Source: Candidatus Woesearchaeota archaeon
Lineage (GTDB): Archaea; Nanobdellota; Nanobdellia; Woesearchaeales; SM23-78
Assembly (NCBI GenBank): GCA_016935175.1
Contig: JAFGRK010000008.1
Location: 1 to 56,702 of the forward strand
Direction: 5' to 3'
DNA length: 56,702 nucleotides
Shown here: positions 48,084 to 56,177 of the stretch, in pieces
Layout: each line of letters begins with the position of its first letter
How positions within the stretch are numbered: position 1 is the stretch's first letter
Notes under the pieces: generated by a model
Databases searched by the model: none
Seen by the model: the letters and a program-made list of their open reading frames with translations, nothing else
What the model was told of the DNA's origin: nothing
Made by a program: the position numbers and the translations under genes

Positions 48084-48551
48084 TCATCTTATCTTATATA
48101 ATTCTGTTAAGGCAGCCCATCCTGAACCCATCACATTGGGCGCGTTATCATATCCCTTGCCATATTTCACAGCCATCTCAAGGAAGAATTTAGCATGGAA
48201 GAATGCTTCCAGGAAAGGGCGGCAGGTCTTTTCCCAGGTCTCGTTATGGTCTGTATCAAAGCTTATACCAGGAGCTCCCTGCTTCACGATATTATTGAAC
48301 CATTCGTTGGGAATCTTTTTCGGATCATGAGGGGAGATGCTCTCAAGCGCAGAATACATCTTCTTGGTATTTTCTTGGACCCAAAAAACCTTATATGACC
48401 AGTGATAAAACCTATACACCATGTCCTCATAAACCCAATGGCCAGAAACCTCTGCTAATAATTTCTCCAAAGTCGGAAGGCTTTCCTTTATATTCTTAAG
48501 AAGCTTATCGTGCCTTGACTTGTATTCCTCAAATGAATACCGCTGAGTCAT
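48084..48551 (-). CDS. Hypothetical protein
   Basis: 155 residues, Trp- and Tyr-rich, mainly helical (HWVYEDMVYRFYHWSYKVFW). The many His and Glu residues suggest a helical metal or ligand pocket, but no known motif is complete. It ends 3 bp from the convergent epimerase stop. It follows the Ogt-like gene at a 19-bp distance on the same strand, so may share its message. Confidence 0.62.
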   Translation of the reverse strand: MTQRYSFEEYKSRHDKLLKNIKESLPTLEKLLAEVSGHWVYEDMVYRFYHWSYKVFWVQENTKKMYSALESISPHDPKKIPNEWFNNIVKQGAPGISFDTDHNETWEKTCRPFLEAFFHAKFFLEMAVKYGKGYDNAPNVMGSGWAALTELYKIR

Positions 48552-48570
48552 GCCCAAAGCTAACTTGAAG

Positions 48571-48912
48571 TCATATAAAAAACTTCTTGTCTATCTTGTC
48601 ATTTCTGAACTCAACCCCTTCCTCCTTCAGCATCGCAACCTTCTCGTTTATTTTCTTACCAGCAACCTCTCCTCCAAACCCTCCGATGGTCCCATCAGCC
48701 TTGACTACTCGATGGCAAGGAACCATAGGAGCAAAAGGGTTCACTCGCAAGGCCCGGCCCACAGCCCTTGGGCTGCTGTTTAGCTTCTTTGCAATGGCAG
48801 AATAGGATGTGACCTTACCTTTGGGTATTTGACTTGTCATCTCGTAGACTTTTTGCTGGAATTGTGTGGCTAGTGCCATCGCCTCCAGGGGTTTTCTTGT
48901 CTCCTGCTTCAT
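48571..48912 (-). CDS. ogt: Methylated-DNA-protein cysteine methyltransferase (Ogt/AGT)
   Basis: 113 residues covering the C-terminal catalytic domain. The acceptor site is PMVPCHRVVKADG, and the helix-turn-helix arm RAVGRALRVNPFAP recognises the alkylated base. It transfers the O6-alkyl group of guanine irreversibly to its own Cys. The protein is short, lacking the N-terminal domain, as in several archaeal and ATL-like forms. The Cys is present, so true repair activity is possible. It overlaps the 3' end of the phosphoesterase gene by up to 98 bp; ATG 48879 would reduce this to 65. Confidence 0.9.
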   Translation of the reverse strand: MKQETRKPLEAMALATQFQQKVYEMTSQIPKGKVTSYSAIAKKLNSSPRAVGRALRVNPFAPMVPCHRVVKADGTIGGFGGEVAGKKINEKVAMLKEEGVEFRNDKIDKKFFI

Positions 48913-50074
48913 CAGCATAAAAAGAATCACGGGGATTATAAAAAACTATTGGCGGCTTGCGATGGCTCTTCTTGTCCTCCATCCTTATAACTTCTCCTCG
49001 CAAGTCCCCATTGCTATAGACATCAACCACTACAAAATGATGGTCGCTGGTGTAGTTATCCATCCTCCATTTTCCGATGTTAATTCCATTGGGCTGCCCT
49101 CCTCCTCCGGATATTAGGTATGTAGTCGATCCACTGGTCATCTCAGCAAGCACATGGTGGTGGCCAAAAGCTGCCAGCTTGACCTCGTATTTCCTGAGCA
49201 GCTCATTGAACTTTTCCTGGTTATGAAGTTTCTTTGTAAGCTTGAATAGCAGTGAGCTGGTGTGTTGCTTAAAGGGCTTCTTTGGAGGCACATGGGCAAA
49301 CACCATCTTGACCTCTGGCTCTTGGTCATCCAAGAGATTTTCTAGCCAGCTAAGCTGCTGGTTTGTGAAGCCGTTATAACCTTTCTTCTCTAGCCTGTTC
49401 CTTGCATTCGCAAGGATGATAAGCCTGGCATTGGCATAGTCAAAATGGGTGTCAAAATCTCCTATCACTTGTGGAAAAAGGTATTTCCCCTCATGCCTTA
49501 GGTCGTGGTTGCCTGCTACATGTATCATCGGTATATTGAATTTCCTGAGAACATCCAAGTAGGTCTGGTATTCTTTCCTTGTCCCCTCATCTACAAAGTC
49601 TCCGTTATGAATAGTGAACGAGATTCCTGGCTCACCTGCTGTTATCAGTTCTGCATTTAAAGATTGTATCTGCGTAAGCAGCTTCCTATAGCGGCCATGG
49701 TCCTTTTCCTCACTGTCACTTATTATGGCAAACCTGAAGTAATCTTGGTTAACAGGAGGCTCTATTGTGCTTAATGCAGACTCATTGTACCTCAGCGGCG
49801 CCCTTGCAGGAGCTGCATCTGAGTTAAGCCTAGGATAGGTTGATAAGTCTATGTGTGGCTTGTTCCACTTGGCTATGAGATTGTCTAGAGAGCCAGGTGA
49901 TTCCTGCTCATATTTTTGAGCAATAGCAGCACTATCTTTCTTGGAGCTTTCTTCTCCTCGAGCGTTCTGGGCATAAGATTTAGCCTGGCCATGGGCATTC
50001 AATCCAAGGCTCATGGCAAGAACAATTGGGAGAATCCCTTTTTTCCCTTTTTGCGCTATTTTCTGCATCAGCAT
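48815..50074 (-). CDS. Secreted calcineurin-like metallophosphoesterase
   Basis: 419 residues. A basic N-terminus and a hydrophobic stretch (GILPIVLAMSLGLNAHGQA) form a signal peptide. Metal-binding motifs appear in order: AIISDSEEKDH, IHNGDFVDEG, VAGNHDLRHEG, FAHVPPKK and AFGHHHVLAE. It should hydrolyse phosphate esters outside the membrane. The tail (DGTSHTIPAKSLRDDKSNTQ) is low-complexity and overlaps the ogt start. The ATG at 50074 or 50068 may be used. Confidence 0.85.
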   Translation of the reverse strand: MLMQKIAQKGKKGILPIVLAMSLGLNAHGQAKSYAQNARGEESSKKDSAAIAQKYEQESPGSLDNLIAKWNKPHIDLSTYPRLNSDAAPARAPLRYNESALSTIEPPVNQDYFRFAIISDSEEKDHGRYRKLLTQIQSLNAELITAGEPGISFTIHNGDFVDEGTRKEYQTYLDVLRKFNIPMIHVAGNHDLRHEGKYLFPQVIGDFDTHFDYANARLIILANARNRLEKKGYNGFTNQQLSWLENLLDDQEPEVKMVFAHVPPKKPFKQHTSSLLFKLTKKLHNQEKFNELLRKYEVKLAAFGHHHVLAEMTSGSTTYLISGGGGQPNGINIGKWRMDNYTSDHHFVVVDVYSNGDLRGEVIRMEDKKSHRKPPIVFYNPRDSFYADEAGDKKTPGGDGTSHTIPAKSLRDDKSNTQR

Positions 50075-50240
50075 CTTATAGTGTTAATGCTCGATATAAA
50101 TTATTAATTTATGCTATGTACTTTCCATATCACCTATGGTTTTACATAGCAGTTCATAATCCTCAAGCTAATCATTTATAAAATTTTTGAAAAAGAAAAA
50201 AGAAAAACAGAGGGGTGTGTAATCTAAGTACGGAACTGGC

Positions 50241-51083
50241 TTATTTGAGCCCGTCCCATTCACGCTCTGCCTTGGCAAACCTCTCGGGCGTACCTGTGTC
50301 ATACCATTGGCCTGAGAACACATATCCCAGTAGCTTGTCGTTCATTGCAAGCCTTGGGAAGACATCATTCTCTATCTTGCAAAACCCTTCTGGCACCATC
50401 TTAACCACTTCTGGCTCCATTATATACAGCCCTGCGCTTATGAGCTTGCTAGGTGCGTTCTGCTTGCTAGGCTTCTCTATGAAAGCCCTTATCTTATGGC
50501 CGTTCATCACTGCCACTCCATAGGCAGATGGGTCTTCTACAGTGGTTAGCGCGAGTGTTGCTGCCCCTTTGTTCTTGCGGTGGAACATGAACATGTCCTC
50601 AAGGTCTATGTCCTTGAGCTCGTCCCCGTTCATAAGTATGAAGGTGTCATTTATCTGGTCCTTTATCAGGTTAAGCGGGCCTCCTGTGCCCATGGGTGTC
50701 TCTTCCTTCACATAGCTGATGTTCACTCCGAACTGGCTCCCATCGCCAAAGTACTCACTTATATGCTCGCCCCTATAGCCTATGCTCAGCACTATGTCCT
50801 TGATGCCGTGCCTTTTGAGCAGCTCTATATTGTGCTCTAGTATGGGCTTGTTGTTTATCCTCAGCATTGGCTTTGGAAGCAGGTCTGTCATGGGCTTCAT
50901 CCTTGTGCCCTTTCCTCCTGCGAGTATGATGGCTTTTGATGGCTTGTTGTTGCCGAAGGCCTTGGTCAGCAGCAGCTCTACTGCGTGGCTCCTGTTCTTG
51001 ACGTCTGCGCCGTTGACACTGCCGTCTACCTTCTCAAGAATATCCTTTTCTATGGTTAGTGTGACTCTTTCCTTCATATTCAA
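50241..51083 (-). CDS. Ribbon-helix-helix domain fused to sugar-1-phosphate nucleotidyltransferase
   Basis: 280 residues. Residues 1-45 (RVTLTIEKDILEKVDG then VKNRSHAVELLL) form a ribbon-helix-helix fold usually found in DNA-binding repressors. The rest is a nucleotidyltransferase with ILAGGKGTRMKPMTDLLPKP, MNGDELKDIDL, VEDPSAYGVAV and EKPSKQ, as in glucose- or mannose-1-phosphate enzymes. No hexapeptide C-terminal domain is present. The fusion could let the enzyme bind DNA or only dimerise. Its minus-strand promoter (TTTAAATAC) shares the intergenic region with the small frame at 51271. Confidence 0.88.
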   Translation of the reverse strand: MNMKERVTLTIEKDILEKVDGSVNGADVKNRSHAVELLLTKAFGNNKPSKAIILAGGKGTRMKPMTDLLPKPMLRINNKPILEHNIELLKRHGIKDIVLSIGYRGEHISEYFGDGSQFGVNISYVKEETPMGTGGPLNLIKDQINDTFILMNGDELKDIDLEDMFMFHRKNKGAATLALTTVEDPSAYGVAVMNGHKIRAFIEKPSKQNAPSKLISAGLYIMEPEVVKMVPEGFCKIENDVFPRLAMNDKLLGYVFSGQWYDTGTPERFAKAEREWDGLK

Positions 51084-51270
51084 CCCCCTCGTGAAAATAC
51101 TATCCCTAAGAAAATGCTTTCCAGTATTTAAATATTATGTATTTATATGATAAAGTATGATGCAGTACAATAATATTTAAATAGTAGTGATTATATACTG
51201 GCAAATATAGCCGAATAAAATTGGGTTTTTATTGTAAAATATCCGTTCGGTTAAAAGGGGGTGGTTATCA
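51084..51270. promoter_or_regulatory. A/T-rich divergent promoter region
   Basis: The region holds TTTAAATAC for the minus-strand gene and ATATTTAAATAG and ATTATATAC boxes on the plus strand. The plus strand carries GGGGGTGG before the GTG at 51271. No hairpin repeat of the kind found elsewhere was seen. Confidence 0.45.
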
Positions 51271-51381
51271 GTGGAAGAAGAAGAATACATTGACCCCCAG
51301 GCAGTAGACCTTGGAGACATCGAGGGCAAAGACCCTGCGAGGGCAAGGTTCATTAGGGGGTATTTGAAAGCAACTATCTGA
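51271..51381 (+). CDS. Possible 36-residue protein
   Basis: A GTG start preceded by GGGGGTGG at about 8 nt opens a short frame beginning VEEEEYIDPQAVDL and ending GYLKATI. The internal DPARARFIRGYL looks like a real helix, and codon third positions favour G/C as in neighbours. No family was recognised. The gene is too short for statistical proof, and the promoter is not certain. Confidence 0.4.
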   Translation: MEEEEYIDPQAVDLGDIEGKDPARARFIRGYLKATI

Positions 51382-51441
51382 AAAGATATGAAGAGGTGAG
51401 AGATAGGGGGATTTATTATCGGTTTCATACCGAATTTTGTT

Positions 51442-52749
51442 CTAGCCATATTTGTTTGCTTCTAGAAAATGCTGAGCTGCTGCAACAACCCTGACTTCTA
51501 TGACGTCGCCAAGTTTCAGCTTCTTATGATCCTGCCTGCCCTTTTGCCCTTGCCTGCTTTTCACCACAACAGGCTTGTAATAGTCATTCCTTCCGACAAA
51601 AGAGATATTCTTGACAATGGTTTTGCCAATTTCATCAATGATAATATTGCCTTGCCAGCCAAGCCACTCCCTGTTATCGGCAATCCGCGCTTGCAACTCC
51701 ATTAGCCTCTTTGACCTGGGCTTGATAACCTTGGTGGGAAGCTTTTGCATCTTGTCAGCAGGAGTGCCTGAGCGAGGTGAATATTTAGTGATGTTAACCA
51801 CAGGAATCCTGAGCCTTTCCATGAGCTTGTAAGTCATCTCAAAGTCAGCCTCGGTTTCCCCAGGGAAGCCGCAAATAATATCTGTAGCTAAGGTTATCAT
51901 TGGAATCTCTTTTCTCAAGCGCTTGGCAATCTTGACAAAGTCCTCCACAACATACTTCCTTTTCATCAACTTAAGTATTCGGTTGCTTCCGCTCTGAACA
52001 GGCAAATGGGCGAACTTGAAAACTTTAGGATTCTTAAGTATGCTAATGTAATCATCAATGAACTCTAACATGTGATTAGGGTTGATCATGCCGACACGAA
52101 TTCTGTAATCACCCTCAACTACGAGAAGCTCCTTCAGCAGAGTAGGCAGGCTAGAGCCGATGTCCTTGCCATAAGCTCCGCAGTCTTGGCTGGTAAGCCA
52201 AACCTCCTTGACGCCGTCAGCCACAGCGCTTTCTAGTTGCTGCTTAATGGCTTTGGCATCATAGCTCAAGAGCTTGCCTCGCGCAAGCCTGGTCTTGCAA
52301 TAGGTGCACTCGCCAAGGCAGCCAGAGCATAATGGGATTATCTCAACCACAGGATTCTTTCTCACCTTAGGAAGATTGAGCCTGGGGTTGTTGCTGAACT
52401 CAAGCATCCTGACAACATTTCCTCTGGAAGCTTGATCAACAACATAAGCAATGCTAGAAAGATTTCTTACACCTACAACAGAAACTGTTCTGAGCAATTC
52501 ATTGCCAGGCTCTGCCTGGGGGACGCAGCCAGCGACCACAACCATTTTTTTCATCGCAAGAACTTTTGCCAGCTCTGAGAAGAACCTTTTCTCAGGATTA
52601 TCCTTGACAGTGCAGGTGTTGAAAAGCACTAGCTCTGCTTCCTTGACATCGTTGACTAGCTTGTGGCCTGCTTTCACAAGCAACCCTGCCATTACTTCAC
52701 TGTCAGACTGATTTAAGGTGCAGCCGAAAGTGCGGATGAATACCTTCAT
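51442..52749 (-). CDS. tRNA t6A37 methylthiotransferase (MtaB/CDKAL1 type)
   Basis: 435 residues. The N-terminal UPF0004 domain has IRTFGCTLNQSDSE and FNTCTVKDN. The radical-SAM cluster is CLGECTYCKTR (C-x3-C-x2-C), followed by GFPGETEADF. A TRAM domain (GKTIVKNISFVGRNDYYKPV) ends the protein. It adds a methylthio group to t6A at position 37 of tRNAs decoding ANN codons, using two 4Fe-4S clusters. The archaeal/eukaryotic form ends like this one. The window's tRNA-Lys(TTT) and tRNA-Thr(GGT) decode ANN codons. Confidence 0.92.
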   Translation of the reverse strand: MKVFIRTFGCTLNQSDSEVMAGLLVKAGHKLVNDVKEAELVLFNTCTVKDNPEKRFFSELAKVLAMKKMVVVAGCVPQAEPGNELLRTVSVVGVRNLSSIAYVVDQASRGNVVRMLEFSNNPRLNLPKVRKNPVVEIIPLCSGCLGECTYCKTRLARGKLLSYDAKAIKQQLESAVADGVKEVWLTSQDCGAYGKDIGSSLPTLLKELLVVEGDYRIRVGMINPNHMLEFIDDYISILKNPKVFKFAHLPVQSGSNRILKLMKRKYVVEDFVKIAKRLRKEIPMITLATDIICGFPGETEADFEMTYKLMERLRIPVVNITKYSPRSGTPADKMQKLPTKVIKPRSKRLMELQARIADNREWLGWQGNIIIDEIGKTIVKNISFVGRNDYYKPVVVKSRQGQKGRQDHKKLKLGDVIEVRVVAAAQHFLEANKYG

Positions 52750-52874
52750 GGAAAGCTAGAGCAATGGATTATTATTAAAGCTTTTTCCCAATATCAATAT
52801 TTTCTCAATATCAAGATATAGCTAAACACCATTTTAGTTTTGTAACCACTAATAAGTTAATAAATAACAAAAAA

Positions 52875-52883
52875 TTTATAAAT
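52875..52883 (+). promoter_or_regulatory. TATA box for the gene at 52905
   Basis: TTTATAAAT is centred 26 nt before the ATG at 52905. Confidence 0.6.
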
Positions 52884-52904
52884 GCCATCGGCAACCACAT
52901 TAAC

Positions 52905-53474
52905 ATGGATGAAGACAAAGCAGCTAGGACTCTGGAATACATAATACCTATAGAAGGTAAAACTTTCGAGCTAAGCAACCTTAACCCTGGCTACTTGCCT
53001 GATGATAAATACGAGTCTGCGAGGGAATGCCTCGTCAGGGCCTGCCACGACATATACATCGACTATACTCTAGGCGGCAAGAGAGGATTATTGATGATAA
53101 TTAGGGATGCAGAGCCAGCCAAAGGCATGCTATGGCCTATCGGCGGCGGCATGAAAAGAGGCATGCACACCGAAGAATCATTGAAGCTTCTCACAAAAAA
53201 AGAATGCAACCTGGACTTGAGCAAGATAGAAGAGCTTGGAGGGGCAAGGATATTCTGCGCGACCAACCTTTACGCTAATAATATAGTGGGCGCTGATGAA
53301 TGGGGGGTTAATTTTTATGCCCAAGGACATGGAAAGCTAACTCTTGACAACTTGCATAAGGAGCCAAGGGTAGTGACTCCTGAAGAATTCTATAATGGGC
53401 TAAAGGAACAGCTTCACCCCTATGTTCAGCACTTCATGGCTAAAGCCTTCGAGGCATACAAAAGGAACAAATAA
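52905..53474 (+). CDS. Nudix-like protein with degenerate box
   Basis: 189 residues. The fold resembles Nudix hydrolases. GGKRGLLMIIRDAEPAKGML and WPIGGGMKRGMHTEESLKLL fit the strand-loop-helix. However, the REx2EE metal site reads LTKKECNLDLS, so key Glu residues are altered. It may have lost hydrolysis and only bind a nucleotide or sugar-nucleotide. A TATA box 26 nt upstream implies a leaderless message. Confidence 0.65.
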   Translation: MDEDKAARTLEYIIPIEGKTFELSNLNPGYLPDDKYESARECLVRACHDIYIDYTLGGKRGLLMIIRDAEPAKGMLWPIGGGMKRGMHTEESLKLLTKKECNLDLSKIEELGGARIFCATNLYANNIVGADEWGVNFYAQGHGKLTLDNLHKEPRVVTPEEFYNGLKEQLHPYVQHFMAKAFEAYKRNK

Positions 53475-53600
53475 GCAGCCCCCATTCAGTTCTTGGTATT
53501 TTTAGCAAATTATTTAAAATCCAGAGCATACTGAATGTATTAGGAGAAAAGAGGAGAGGAAAGAGAAAATAAAGAGAGTGAATAAGAGGAGGAACATTCT

Positions 53601-54641
53601 ATGGCCGATGAAGCAATAGGCTTGCCGCCAGAGCTTACCAAGTTCGACCCTGAGAACATGCGAGGGGCAATACTTGAAGTGCCATCCCATGTTGAGCAAG
53701 GCTACAGGATGCCAGACTCGCTGGACCTAAGGAAGATGGATGGCAAGTTCAGTGCTGTGCTCATCGCAGGCATGGGAGGCTCATCCATTGCAGGGCTTCT
53801 TCTCAAAAGTTACCTTGAAGATGAATGCATAAGGCTTGACGTGATACAAGACTATGTGCTTCCCAAGTGGGCAGACAATAAGACCCTGCTCATAGCATGC
53901 TCCTATTCTGGCAATACAGAAGAGACCTTGAGCGTGTTTAAAGAGGCAAGGAGGGCTGAGTGCAGCATAGTAGCAGTCACAACAGGAGGCAAGCTAGAGG
54001 AATACACCAGGATATCCAAGATACCAACCATGCTTTTGCAGGCAGGTTACCAGCCAAGGGCTGCCATGACAGTTCAGTTCTTTGCAATGCTAAGGGTGCT
54101 TGAAAGGCTAAAGCTAATCCCAAGCAAGGCAGCAGAAGTTCTGAAGCTAAAAGAAGACCTGAAGAACCAATTGCAGAGCCTGGAAAAGAACGCTATGATA
54201 CTTTCAGATAAGCTACTCTCAAAGACTCCCATAATATACACCAGCAGGCGGTTCGGCACAGTAGGCTACAGGTGGAAGTGCCAGTTCAATGAGAACAGCA
54301 AGGTGATGTCCTATAACAATGTCTTCCCAGAGCTAAACCACAACGAGGTAGAAGGCTATGCCAACACCAGGGGAAACTACCATGCTATAATATTGCGCTT
54401 CAGCGAGGACCACAGACGCGTGCAGAGGAGGATGAGCCTTACCAAGGAAATCATGCTAAGGAAAGGCATCAGCGCCACAGAGATAGGCATAACAGGCCCG
54501 TCATTGCTTAGCAAATTGTTCTCAGCCATACTCCTAGGGGACCTCACCAGCTATTACCTGGCATTAAGGATAGGAATGAACCCTAGCAAGGTAGAGCTTA
54601 TAGAGGGCTTCAAGAAAGACCTTGGGCCATATGTCGCCTAA
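53601..54641 (+). CDS. Bifunctional phosphoglucose/phosphomannose isomerase
   Basis: 346 residues with two SIS domains. AGMGGSSIAGLLL (about 55) and SYSGNTEETL (about 100) form the sugar-phosphate site, and QFNENSKVMSYNN and LNHNEVEGY the second half. It interconverts fructose-6-phosphate with glucose- or mannose-6-phosphate, feeding the sugar-nucleotide enzymes nearby. A TATA-like ATTTAAAA (53512-53519) lies about 85 nt before the ATG. The leader is purine-rich, with GAGGAGG about 10 nt before the start. Confidence 0.9.
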   Translation: MADEAIGLPPELTKFDPENMRGAILEVPSHVEQGYRMPDSLDLRKMDGKFSAVLIAGMGGSSIAGLLLKSYLEDECIRLDVIQDYVLPKWADNKTLLIACSYSGNTEETLSVFKEARRAECSIVAVTTGGKLEEYTRISKIPTMLLQAGYQPRAAMTVQFFAMLRVLERLKLIPSKAAEVLKLKEDLKNQLQSLEKNAMILSDKLLSKTPIIYTSRRFGTVGYRWKCQFNENSKVMSYNNVFPELNHNEVEGYANTRGNYHAIILRFSEDHRRVQRRMSLTKEIMLRKGISATEIGITGPSLLSKLFSAILLGDLTSYYLALRIGMNPSKVELIEGFKKDLGPYVA

Positions 54642-54766
54642 GAAATGGAATGATTCCCTAAGTTTAACCAAAAGCTTTATATAGTTGCGAATAAAACGAA
54701 ATGTTAAAAATTCGGCAATAATGCTATAACAAACCCTGGTTCAAGGGAGGAATAAGGAGGGTCAAA

Positions 54767-55186
54767 ATGAAGCTTTTTTCATTTAAGAAAACCAAGAAGA
54801 CTTCTTACGACGATGAGGATCATCTCAAGGCAGAGGACGAATATGTGGAGCTGAACACAGAAGGCGAGAAGGGTAGGAGCTCAAGGATTATTGTCAGGCC
54901 TTTTGTGATGCAGGACTTCTCAGACATCAAGCCAGTGCTTGACGTGCTAAGGGAAGGCTACACCATCGCGCTAGTCAATATCAGGCCGCTCAAGGAAAAG
55001 GACTTGGTAGAGCTCAAGAGGGCTGTGAACAAGCTCAAGAAGACCTGCGACGCCATCGAAGGGGACATTGCAGGATTCGGGGACGACTACATAGTAATCA
55101 CCCCAAGCTTTGCAAGCATCTACAGGTCAAAGGCAACCAACCCGCTCAAGGACACAGGCGGGGCTGACGACGACGCAGACATGTAA
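54767..55186 (+). CDS. sepF: SepF-like cell-division protein
   Basis: 139 residues. A short N-terminal amphipathic membrane-targeting peptide (MKLFSFKKTKK) and acidic linker precede a SepF core (about 38-120, RIIVRPFVMQDFSDIKPVLD and IEGDIAGFGDDYIVITPSF). SepF anchors FtsZ to the membrane in archaea that lack FtsA. It has a strong AAGGAGGG site 7 nt upstream and a TATA box (TTTATATAG, 54676-54684), so the message has a leader of about 60 nt. FtsZ is not in the window. Confidence 0.92.
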   Translation: MKLFSFKKTKKTSYDDEDHLKAEDEYVELNTEGEKGRSSRIIVRPFVMQDFSDIKPVLDVLREGYTIALVNIRPLKEKDLVELKRAVNKLKKTCDAIEGDIAGFGDDYIVITPSFASIYRSKATNPLKDTGGADDDADM

Positions 55187-55221
55187 ATTATTTCATCTTT
55201 AATTTATCTTTATCTTGTTTC

Positions 55222-55659
55222 TCAATTTATACTAGCATAGTTAATGCTATCAAAGAAATTGTCAATAGCAGCCTTAGCCTCATCAATCGTGAAGTAGTCC
55301 ATTACCTTGATTTTTTGGCAACCGCGTATCATGGCTGAAAGCTTCTTACCATTGCCTGGCCTGTAAAGGCAAAGGATATTCTTATCAGCATCTGAAGCCT
55401 TAGCAAGCTCATAGCCTACTCCGTGGCTCGGCGTTGTGACCTCGCCTACCACAACATCTGATGACAAGAGCCATTCAAGATCCCTGTCATGAATGAAACT
55501 ATCTTTAGCATGCTTAAGCTCCCCTTCTGGCCCGACCTTTTTGTCACCGATAATTTCTGTGAGGACCTCACCATAGTTCTTCAGGTGAGATATTATCTGG
55601 CCATACCATTCCACGTCATCGCGCCCACCGCATATTGAGCCGCAAAAATATATTTTCAT
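55222..55659 (-). CDS. DNPH1-like deoxynucleoside-phosphate N-hydrolase
   Basis: 145 residues of the nucleoside 2-deoxyribosyltransferase superfamily. KIYFCGSICGGRDD is the N-terminal substrate loop. DVVVGEVTTPSHGVGYELA carries the catalytic Glu region, as in DNPH1/Rcl, which cleaves deoxynucleoside monophosphates. The length is typical. It converges on sepF. Confidence 0.85.
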   Translation of the reverse strand: MKIYFCGSICGGRDDVEWYGQIISHLKNYGEVLTEIIGDKKVGPEGELKHAKDSFIHDRDLEWLLSSDVVVGEVTTPSHGVGYELAKASDADKNILCLYRPGNGKKLSAMIRGCQKIKVMDYFTIDEAKAAIDNFFDSINYASIN

Positions 55660-55746
55660 TGCAAAGTGAAAAATAAATGGTCATATATAAAGTTTGCTGA
55701 GACGAATAGATTAATCTAGCCGCGCCTATCAACGAATATGATTAAG

Positions 55747-55755
55747 TTTATATTA
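55747..55755 (+). promoter_or_regulatory. TATA box for the gene at 55778
   Basis: TTTATATTA is centred 27 nt before the proposed ATA start at 55778, the distance used by leaderless genes here. Confidence 0.5.
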
Positions 55756-55777
55756 CCAACCTGCTTTCTCCGCTTCC

Positions 55778-56005
55778 ATACCAAGCTACATAACCCTAAA
55801 GATAGATGAGGACTCATTAGAAGACCATGTTAAGAGGATTTGCAGGAGCAACCTCAAGAGGCCAGCCAAGATATGCACCCAATGCCCAATCCTCGGGCCT
55901 GTGATTGACATAATGGAAGCCTACGAGTGGAAGTACAACAAGGATGCGATGCAGAAGCCCATTGCTGATTATTACAATAACCTCCCTTACAAGAAAAAAA
56001 AATGA
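55778..56005 (+). CDS. Small Cys-containing protein, probable non-ATG (ATA) start
   Basis: About 75 residues: IPSYITLKIDEDSLEDHVKR, then RICRSNLKRPAKICTQCPIL with three Cys, and a basic end, YYNNLPYKKKK. The frame reads like a real protein in composition and codon use. It has no ATG, GTG or TTG before the middle, and upstream sequence stays open without a start. ATA at 55778 lies 27 nt from the TATA box, so a leaderless ATA start is the simplest reading. No family was recognised. Confidence 0.55.
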   Translation: MPSYITLKIDEDSLEDHVKRICRSNLKRPAKICTQCPILGPVIDIMEAYEWKYNKDAMQKPIADYYNNLPYKKKK

Positions 56006-56145
56006 GATGATTTTTGCAAAACAATTTTTGTAAAAACAAGCAGACTAAAAAAACAAATAGCTTTAAAAACTCTCAATCAGCATTTTAAAAAGTTTTCTAT
56101 GGACCAAAACAATATTTGCAAACTACTAGTTTGAATAACCATAAA

Positions 56146-56154
56146 GTATAAAAA
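56146..56154 (+). promoter_or_regulatory. TATA box of the ZPR1 gene
   Basis: AGTATAAAA is centred 28 nt before the ATG at 56178. Confidence 0.6.
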
Positions 56155-56177
56155 GCAAGTTTCCAATAAAAAGAGTG

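Noticed and set aside
51415-51435. Hairpin CGGT/ACCG near 51419-51431 as a member of the A/T hairpin family
   Set aside because: The stem is only 4 bp and lacks the A-run/T-run. It may be a weak terminator at most.
54676-54721. Leaderless mini-frame before sepF (ATG 54701)
   Set aside because: The ATG is only about 21 nt from the TATA centre, shorter than the 26-32 nt seen at leaderless genes, so it is probably not at the transcript start.
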